From Vibrio sp. LaRot3 (lineage in GTDB: Bacteria; Pseudomonadota; Gammaproteobacteria; Enterobacterales; Vibrionaceae): a stretch of DNA of 64,000 bases. Shown piece by piece: positions 58,313 to 64,000 of this stretch. The stretch lies in assembly GCF_027587025.1 (NCBI RefSeq), contig NZ_JAPPTI010000005.1:1-64000 (forward strand), read 5' to 3'. Position numbers and translations under genes: made by a program. The stretch's first letter is position 1, and every line of letters begins with the position of its first letter. The notes below the pieces were generated by a model, which had not been told where the DNA came from, searched no databases, and saw only the letters and a program-made list of their open reading frames with translations.

Positions 58313-58741
58313 ATGTCTACGTTTCCTGAAAACCCATTCGGTCACGACATTAGCGCGGCTGATATTGCTGAGACCATGCAAAACTTTAAAGGCTGGGAAG
58401 ATCGCTACCGCCAGGTGATTCAATGGGGCAAAAAGCTACCTGTCATGCCAGAGGAGCTGAAATCACAACAAGTGATGGTTTCAGGCTGTGAAAGCCAAGT
58501 GTGGTTGGTGAGTGAGCAAGTAGAAGGTACGTGGTATTTTTGCGCTGACTCTGATGCGCGCATTGTGCGTGGGCTAATTGCTCTAGTCATGGCGGCCTTT
58601 AATGGCAAAACCAGTGAGCAGATTCAACAGTTTGATGTTGATGGTTACTTTGAGAGTTTAGGGCTGGTGGCACATTTAAGTCCATCGCGTGGCAACGGGC
58701 TGAAAGCCATTGTTGATCAAATCAAACAAACGGCTGTTTAA
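58313..58741 (+). CDS. csdE: Sulphur acceptor protein CsdE (SufE family)
   Basis: Takes sulphane sulphur from the cysteine desulphurase CsdA on its conserved Cys (MVSGCESQVWL) and is linked to TcdA activity. The ATG at 58301 has no good site before it; the codons ATGGAGTTACTT place GGAG seven bases before the ATG at 58313, so the latter is taken (142 residues). Other family segments are AETMQNFKGWEDRYRQVIQWGKKLP and DSDARIVRGLIALVM. csdA, its usual partner, is not in the window. Confidence 0.93.
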   Translation: MSTFPENPFGHDISAADIAETMQNFKGWEDRYRQVIQWGKKLPVMPEELKSQQVMVSGCESQVWLVSEQVEGTWYFCADSDARIVRGLIALVMAAFNGKTSEQIQQFDVDGYFESLGLVAHLSPSRGNGLKAIVDQIKQTAV

Positions 58742-58919
58742 ATATTCCGAGGCTTGCATTCATGCAGGCCTTAATGTTATCCCCCTTATTTGTAAATTCT
58801 GCTTCGTCCGTAGCACCCAATTACGCTGAGAATCGGCGCTAAATTCGATAAAATCAGTGCTGTATAAATTTTAATCATTAAGATATTAATGTCTTAAAAA
58901 ATACATGGCTTTACAGCTC

Positions 58920-58948
58920 TTGTTGTTGATGCGTAAAGGCTGTACAAT
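58920..58948 (+). promoter_or_regulatory. Candidate promoter for rlmN
   Basis: TTGTTG (58920-58925) and TACAAT (58943-58948) are 17 bases apart. Transcription would begin near 58955, which leaves about 30 bases before the rlmN ATG at 58987 and makes the earlier ATG at 58963 unlikely. The rest of the gap 58742-58919 shows nothing recognisable. Confidence 0.6.
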
Positions 58949-58986
58949 TCGCGCCCTTATTAATGTCCCGTCTTTTGAGAGGCTAC

Positions 58987-60111
58987 ATGACCACTGCGAA
59001 AATAAATCTACTCGACTTCAATCGCCAAGGAATGCGCAAATTCTTCGCTGAAGAATTGAACGAAAAAGCGTTCCGTGCTGAACAGGTGATGAAGTGGATT
59101 TACCATTTCGGTGTTGATGACTTCGACAACATGACCAACATTAACAAGAAGCTACGTGAGAAGCTTAAGCATCGTTGTGAAATCAAAGCGCCAACAGTAG
59201 CAGAGGCTCAGCACTCTTCTGATGGCACGATTAAATGGGCAATGAAAGTTGGCGATCAAGACGTAGAAACAGTTTATATCCCTGAAGATGATCGCGCGAC
59301 TTTGTGTGTGTCTTCTCAGGTAGGTTGTGCGTTGGAATGTAAATTCTGTTCAACGGCTCAGCAAGGTTTTAACCGTAACCTAAAAGTATCAGAAATCATC
59401 GGTCAAGTTTGGCGCGCTGCGCGTGAAGTTGGTCTGCAAAAAGAAACGGGTCGCCGCCCAATTACTAACGTGGTAATGATGGGCATGGGTGAGCCATTGC
59501 TGAACATGAAAAACCTGATCCCTGCGCTAGAGTTGATGCTCGATGATCTTGGATTTGGTCTATCTAAACGCCGTGTAACTGTATCGACTTCTGGTGTGGT
59601 TTCTGGCCTTGATCAAATGACAGGTCAAATTGACGTTGCATTGGCAATCTCTCTGCATGCGCCTAATAACAAGTTGCGCAGTGAAATCATGCCGTTGAAT
59701 GACCGTTGGGATATCCAAGACTTCCTTGGCTCTGTTGGGCGTTACATTGCTTCTTCAAATGCTAACCGTGGCAAAGTAACTGTTGAGTACGTGCTGCTTG
59801 ACCATGTGAATGATGACATGGACCACGCTCGCGAATTGGCAGAACTGCTAAAAGATACGCCATGTAAGATTAACTTGATTCCGTTTAACCCATACCCGGG
59901 TTCTCCGTACAAGAAACCAAGCAATTCTCGTATTGACCGTTTCCAAAAAACATTAATGCAGTACGATCACACCGTTACAGTACGTAAAACGCGTGGTGAT
60001 GATATTGATGCGGCTTGTGGTCAGTTGGTTGGTGATGTGATTGACCGTACTAAACGTACAGCGACAATTAAAGCGGCTAAGGGCGAAACTATCGACGTAA
60101 AAGCGGTATAA
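58987..60111 (+). CDS. rlmN: 23S rRNA (A2503-C2) and tRNA (A37-C2) methyltransferase RlmN
   Basis: Radical SAM enzyme that methylates adenine C2 in 23S rRNA and some tRNAs. The iron-sulphur motif is [15 protein letters not shown]. Further marks are [36 protein letters not shown] and the C-terminal Cys in [12 protein letters not shown], the methyl-carrying residue. ATG at 58987 has GAGAGG four bases upstream and gives 374 residues. A start at 58963 would add eight residues but lies at the expected transcription start. A terminator follows. Confidence 0.97.
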   Translation: MTTAKINLLDFNRQGMRKFFAEELNEKAFRAEQVMKWIYHFGVDDFDNMTNINKKLREKLKHRCEIKAPTVAEAQHSSDGTIKWAMKVGDQDVETVYIPEDDRATLCVSSQVGCALECKFCSTAQQGFNRNLKVSEIIGQVWRAAREVGLQKETGRRPITNVVMMGMGEPLLNMKNLIPALELMLDDLGFGLSKRRVTVSTSGVVSGLDQMTGQIDVALAISLHAPNNKLRSEIMPLNDRWDIQDFLGSVGRYIASSNANRGKVTVEYVLLDHVNDDMDHARELAELLKDTPCKINLIPFNPYPGSPYKKPSNSRIDRFQKTLMQYDHTVTVRKTRGDDIDAACGQLVGDVIDRTKRTATIKAAKGETIDVKAV

Positions 60112-60129
60112 GCCAAAGTGAATTTATAC

Positions 60130-60157
60130 AAGCCAGAGCCTAGCTCTGGCTTTTTTG
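60130..60157 (+). terminator. Intrinsic terminator after rlmN
   Basis: AGCCAGAGC pairs exactly with GCTCTGGCT across CTA and is followed by six Ts, 20 bases past the rlmN stop. Confidence 0.93.
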
Positions 60158-60509
60158 TAGCTAAATGATAGCTTTTTATCGAACTTTGTCGGAATATCGA
60201 CCAAGCAAAATGTCAATTTTTAGAAAAACCTTGAGCTGGCTGTAATTTATCTATCTAAGTTGTGTTGTTTCATGCTTGATATCTATTAGAATTAACAGTT
60301 ATACCCATAGTTTCAGTCAATTTGACAATTGAACGCGCTGAAATAAGGCAAAAGACAATCTGAAAACCTAACTCTTCTGAATTTTTCACCTGTTGCAGGT
60401 GTATTAAATTAGGTAACTGATTGAGAAATTTACTCGCTTTGGCAAAACCAATAACTAACTAAAAATAACGAATAGTGGTTGCCGACGTTAGAAACAGAGA
60501 CAGACAATT
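60158..60509 (+). other. rlmN-rodZ gap, promoter region for rodZ
   Basis: About 350 bases without a reading frame. In many Gammaproteobacteria a pilF/pilW gene lies here, and I see no remnant of one. A short dyad CACCTG-TTG-CAGGTG lies at about 60388-60402. TTGACA at about 60322 is a possible -35, but I find no good -10 at the right distance. rodZ has a weak ribosome binding site (AGAGACAGAC). Confidence 0.5.
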
Positions 60510-61490
60510 ATGAACTCGGAACAAACAGCTCCAGTAAACGAAGACAATGTAGACAGCATTCGCCTTGAGGCGGGAACCATCCTGAAAAACAAGCGTGAAG
60601 AGCTCGGCTTAAGCCAAAAACAAATCGCTGATCGTCTACGTTTACGCATTTCTATTATTGAAAACATCGAAGATAACCAATTTGAGTCAGACCAAGTTGC
60701 CACGTTTACTCGTGGTTATTTGCGTTCTTACGCCAAAGCGGTTGGTATTGATGAAGAAGTCGTTTTTAGCGCACTGGATGACTGTGGCAGTGCTCAGCAA
60801 CAAGAGCAAAAAATGCAAAGCTTCTCGCGTCAGACAAATCGAGAGAAGCACGATAGCCGTATCATGCTCATCACATGGGGTATTGTGGCGGTGATTGTTG
60901 GCATTTCATCGGTTTGGTGGTGGCAAAATCAACAGAAAGATGTGGTGGATTTGGTCGCTCAAGAAGAGCTTATCGACAGTACGCCAGACGCGCAGTTAGA
61001 AACCATTGCCGCTGAGCAGCCTGCACTTGATGTTGCGCCTTTAGAAACGATTGAAGCAGAATCTGAGCCACAGCAACCTGTTGTTGAAGAGAATGCTTCA
61101 AATGATGAAGCGCAAGTAGAAGCGCCTCAAGCATCAACCCAACAAGCTAGTCAAGATGATGCTGCCACTAAAGCAGCGAAAACAGAATCGGCACCAGAAG
61201 CACAAGCCGCAGAGCCAGTGACCCCATCTGAACCTCAAACAGAGCCAGTAGCTCTAAATAGCTTAGTCATTAACTTTAATGGCGATTGCTGGATTCAAGT
61301 TAAGGATGCTACGGGTAAAACCTTAGTATCACGCGTTAAAAATGCTGGTGAAGAGCTAAAACTTGAAGGTAAAAAACCTTACAAAGTCATTTTAGGTGCG
61401 CCTGAAAACGTTTCTATCACATTAGCAAGTGAACCTGTCGACCTTTCTGGGTATACTGCAGGCAAAGTAGCAAGATTCACTTTACCTTAG
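60510..61490 (+). CDS. rodZ: Cytoskeleton protein RodZ
   Basis: Inner-membrane protein that tethers MreB filaments and keeps rod or comma shape. The order is: a cytoplasmic helix-turn-helix domain at about residues 15-85 ([23 protein letters not shown]), a basic juxtamembrane stretch, one TM at about 117-135 ([20 protein letters not shown]), a long Gln/Glu/Pro/Ala-rich periplasmic linker (about 140-245), and the DUF4115 beta domain ([20 protein letters not shown]). The 326 residues match E. coli RodZ. ispG follows after eight bases. Confidence 0.95.
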   Translation: MNSEQTAPVNEDNVDSIRLEAGTILKNKREELGLSQKQIADRLRLRISIIENIEDNQFESDQVATFTRGYLRSYAKAVGIDEEVVFSALDDCGSAQQQEQKMQSFSRQTNREKHDSRIMLITWGIVAVIVGISSVWWWQNQQKDVVDLVAQEELIDSTPDAQLETIAAEQPALDVAPLETIEAESEPQQPVVEENASNDEAQVEAPQASTQQASQDDAATKAAKTESAPEAQAAEPVTPSEPQTEPVALNSLVINFNGDCWIQVKDATGKTLVSRVKNAGEELKLEGKKPYKVILGAPENVSITLASEPVDLSGYTAGKVARFTLP

Positions 61491-61498
61491 AAAATACT

Positions 61499-62617
61499 AT
61501 GCAACACGAATCTCCTATCAAACGTCGCCCATCTAAACGTATTTATGTGGGTAACGTGCCTATTGGTGATGGTGCACCGATTGCTGTGCAATCAATGACT
61601 AACACCAGAACAACAGACGTAGAAGCGACTGTTGCACAAATTAAATCACTGGAAAATGTGGGTGCAGACATTGTACGTGTTTCTGTTCCTACAATGGATG
61701 CCGCAGAAGCATTCCGCGAAATTAAAAAGCAAGTGAACGTGCCGCTAGTAGCGGATATTCACTTCGACTACCGAATCGCACTGAAAGTCGCTGAATACGG
61801 CGTCGATTGTTTGCGTATTAACCCGGGCAACATCGGCAACGAAGATCGTATTCGTTCTGTTGTTGACTGCGCGCGCGACAAAAACATTCCTATCCGTATT
61901 GGTGTGAATGGCGGTTCGTTAGAAAAAGACATTCAGATGAAATATGGCGAGCCAACAGCAGAAGCGCTGTTGGAGTCAGCAATGCGTCACGTTGATATCC
62001 TTGACCGTTTGAACTTTGATCAATTCAAAGTGAGCGTAAAAGCCTCTGACGTGTTCCTAGCGGTAGATTCATATCGTTTGCTGGCGAAGCAAATCGATCA
62101 GCCATTACACTTAGGTATCACCGAAGCTGGTGGTGCGCGCGCGGGTTCAGTTAAATCTGCGGTGGGCTTAGGTATGCTGTTAGCAGAAGGTATCGGTGAT
62201 ACCTTGCGTATTTCGTTAGCAGCGAACCCAGTGGAAGAAATCAAAGTGGGCTTTGATATTCTGAAATCCCTGCGTATTCGCTCTCGTGGTATCAACTTCA
62301 TCGCGTGTCCAAGCTGTTCACGTCAAGAGTTTGATGTGATCGGTACAGTTAACGCATTAGAAGAGCGCCTAGAAGACATTATCACGCCGCTGGATGTATC
62401 TATCATCGGTTGTGTAGTGAATGGTCCAGGTGAAGCGGAAGTTTCACACCTAGGTCTTGCGGGTAGTAACCGTAAGAGCGCCTTCTACGAAGACGGTAAG
62501 CGTCAGAAAGAGCGTTTAGACAACGATGATCTGATTGATAAGCTCGAAGCCAAAATCCGTGCGAAAGCCGCGGTGATGGACGAGTCAAATCGCATCGATA
62601 TTAAAATTCAAGAATAG
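61499..62617 (+). CDS. ispG: 4-hydroxy-3-methylbut-2-en-1-yl diphosphate synthase
   Basis: Iron-sulphur enzyme (GcpE) of the MEP isoprenoid pathway: reductively opens MEcPP to HMBPP. A TIM-barrel start ([20 protein letters not shown]) is followed by [11 protein letters not shown] and [10 protein letters not shown]. The cluster cysteines lie in [13 protein letters not shown] and [18 protein letters not shown], with the catalytic Glu in the latter. The 372 residues match E. coli IspG. It sits tightly after rodZ and 70 bases before hisS, in a conserved order. A weak hairpin overlaps its end at 62616-62636. Confidence 0.97.
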   Translation: MQHESPIKRRPSKRIYVGNVPIGDGAPIAVQSMTNTRTTDVEATVAQIKSLENVGADIVRVSVPTMDAAEAFREIKKQVNVPLVADIHFDYRIALKVAEYGVDCLRINPGNIGNEDRIRSVVDCARDKNIPIRIGVNGGSLEKDIQMKYGEPTAEALLESAMRHVDILDRLNFDQFKVSVKASDVFLAVDSYRLLAKQIDQPLHLGITEAGGARAGSVKSAVGLGMLLAEGIGDTLRISLAANPVEEIKVGFDILKSLRIRSRGINFIACPSCSRQEFDVIGTVNALEERLEDIITPLDVSIIGCVVNGPGEAEVSHLGLAGSNRKSAFYEDGKRQKERLDNDDLIDKLEAKIRAKAAVMDESNRIDIKIQE

Positions 62618-62687
62618 GTCTGACTGAGTCAGGCCTTTACTCATCTCAACGAGTATTACAGTAAGTAACAAGATTACGGTAACTATT

Positions 62688-63956
62688 GTGGCAAAAACTA
62701 TTCAAGCAATTCGAGGCATGAACGACTGCCTCCCAACTCAATCACCACTGTGGCAAAAGCTAGAAAACACAGTGAAAAACGTCATTAGCGCGTACGGTTA
62801 CAATGAAGTACGCATGCCAATCGTTGAGATGACGCATCTATTTAGCCGCGCTATCGGTGAAGTAACGGATGTGGTTGAAAAGGAAATGTACACCTTTGAA
62901 GACCGCAACGGTGACAGCCTAACTCTACGTCCTGAAGGCACAGCGGGTTGTGTTCGTGCAGGTATCGAAAATGGCCTGCTTTACAACCAAGAACAACGCC
63001 TATGGTACATGGGGCCAATGTTCCGTCACGAGCGCCCTCAAAAAGGTCGTTATCGTCAATTCCACCAATGTGGTGTTGAGGTTTTCGGTCTAGATGGTCC
63101 AGATGTAGACGCTGAACTGATCATGATGACTGCACGTCTTTGGCGTGAGCTAGGTATCGACAAACACGTTCGTCTAGAGCTGAACTCCATCGGTTCGTTA
63201 GAAGCGCGCGCAAACTATCGTGAAGCATTGATCGCATTCCTAGAGCAACATATGGATGTTCTTGATGAAGATTGTAAGCGTCGCATGCACACTAACCCAT
63301 TACGTGTTCTGGATACTAAAAACTCAAACGTACAAGCGATTTTAGGTGATGCGCCTCGTCTATCTGATTACCTAGATGATGAGTCAAAGCAACATTTTGC
63401 AGGTCTTTGTGAACTTCTTGACGCTGCAGGCATCGAATACACAGTAAACGAACGTCTAGTTCGTGGTTTGGATTACTACAACCGCACAGTATTTGAGTGG
63501 ATCACTGAAAGCTTAGGCTCTCAAGGTACAGTATGTGGTGGTGGCCGTTACGACGGTCTTGTAGAGCAGCTAGGCGGTAAAGCAACACCAGCAGTTGGTT
63601 TTGCTATGGGTCTAGAGCGTCTTGTACTGATGCTTGAAACGCTAGAGCTAGACGAAGTTCGTCGCAGCGTTGACGTGTACATGGTGACTGCGGGCGAAGG
63701 CACTATGATGGCAGGTATGAAGCTTGCTGAGCAGTTGCGTGAGCAAGTGCCGGGTCTTCGTGTAATGAACCACTTCGGTGGTGGTAACTTCAAGAAGCAA
63801 TTTAAACGCGCAGACAAAGTAGGCGCGGTTGTGGCACTGGTACTAGGTGAAAACGAAGTCGCAGATAACACTGTGGTATTGAAAGACCTAGTCGGTGGTA
63901 CACAAGAAACATTAAGCCAAGTAGACGCAGTCGCGAAATTGGCTGAGTTAATTTAA
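62688..63956 (+). CDS. hisS: Histidyl-tRNA synthetase
   Basis: Class II aminoacyl-tRNA synthetase that charges tRNA-His. Motif 2 is [21 protein letters not shown] (split by family convention), the histidine-specific segment is [15 protein letters not shown], motif 3 is in [14 protein letters not shown], and the C-terminal anticodon domain closes the protein. [13 protein letters not shown] is also plain. The 422 residues are standard. The start is GTG with a poor ribosome binding site, followed by [15 protein letters not shown] as in relatives. A terminator-like hairpin follows at the window end. Confidence 0.97.
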   Translation: MAKTIQAIRGMNDCLPTQSPLWQKLENTVKNVISAYGYNEVRMPIVEMTHLFSRAIGEVTDVVEKEMYTFEDRNGDSLTLRPEGTAGCVRAGIENGLLYNQEQRLWYMGPMFRHERPQKGRYRQFHQCGVEVFGLDGPDVDAELIMMTARLWRELGIDKHVRLELNSIGSLEARANYREALIAFLEQHMDVLDEDCKRRMHTNPLRVLDTKNSNVQAILGDAPRLSDYLDDESKQHFAGLCELLDAAGIEYTVNERLVRGLDYYNRTVFEWITESLGSQGTVCGGGRYDGLVEQLGGKATPAVGFAMGLERLVLMLETLELDEVRRSVDVYMVTAGEGTMMAGMKLAEQLREQVPGLRVMNHFGGGNFKKQFKRADKVGAVVALVLGENEVADNTVVLKDLVGGTQETLSQVDAVAKLAELI

Positions 63957-63972
63957 TTAAACAAGTTTTAGC

Positions 63973-64000
63973 AAAGTGGCGCCGTTGAACGCCACTTTTG
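63973..64000 (+). terminator. Terminator hairpin after hisS, cut by the window end
   Basis: AAAGTGGCG pairs exactly with CGCCACTTT across an 8-base loop, starting 16 bases after the hisS stop. The T-tract cannot be fully seen because the window ends. Confidence 0.65.

Overview
The window is a gene-dense piece of a Vibrio chromosome, very probably the large one. This rests on recognisable Vibrio-type proteins throughout (DUF2850, DUF3010, DUF1904, large PstC and PstA, two HBM-type chemoreceptors) and on gene blocks typical of Vibrionaceae: aceBA, queA-tgt-yajC-secDF, a phosphate cluster, recC-recB-recD-argA-mltA-tcdA-csdE, and rlmN-rodZ-ispG-hisS. The species cannot be fixed from the sequence alone. 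I see no phage, insertion sequence, integron, CRISPR array or rRNA operon.

Layout. 0.3-3.3 kb: glyoxylate shunt (aceB, aceA, no aceK). 3.4-8.2 kb, minus strand: two paralogous methyl-accepting chemotaxis proteins with a two-CBS-domain protein between them. 8.5-14.3 kb: queuosine synthesis (queA, tgt) followed by Sec accessory genes (yajC, secD, secF). 14.4-16.8 kb: small periplasmic and cytoplasmic proteins and the murein endopeptidase mepA. 16.8-20.1 kb, minus strand: a ferredoxin paired with the U32 tRNA hydroxylation protein, DUF3010 and rdgC. 20.4-33.0 kb: a phosphate cluster with phoB, phoR, a PstS-like binding protein, ppx, ppk, pstC, pstA, pstB and phoU. Putative Pho boxes lie before phoB, pstC and, more weakly, ppk. 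A block of MITE/REP-like repeats separates pstB from phoU.

33.0-34.8 kb, minus strand: an unrecognised set of three exported proteins (a proline-rich lipoprotein and two likely small outer-membrane barrels). 35-36.7 kb: a LysR regulator and cutC. 36.9-37.4 kb: three tandem tRNA-Tyr genes with a clear promoter and terminator. 37.6-41.8 kb: an RND efflux adaptor and pump. 41.9-44.3 kb: yebG with a LexA box, then a divergent LysR and TDT-family transporter pair. 44.4-53.8 kb: recC, recB and recD without ptrA. 53.9-54.1 kb: a 59-codon minus-strand reading frame. 54.3-58.7 kb: argA with two candidate ARG boxes spaced 21 bp apart, a DUF2850 protein, mltA, tcdA and csdE. 58.9-64 kb: rlmN, rodZ, ispG and hisS, ending in a terminator hairpin.

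Most of the window is ordinary core genome. The parts least explained by known families are the exported-protein set at 33.0-34.8 kb, the repeats inside the pst-phoU unit, an inverted repeat that would cover the ribosome binding site of the LysR gene at 35.9 kb, and the small reading frames at 16.46 kb and 53.9 kb. No convincing new multi-gene system was found. The exported-protein set is the closest candidate.
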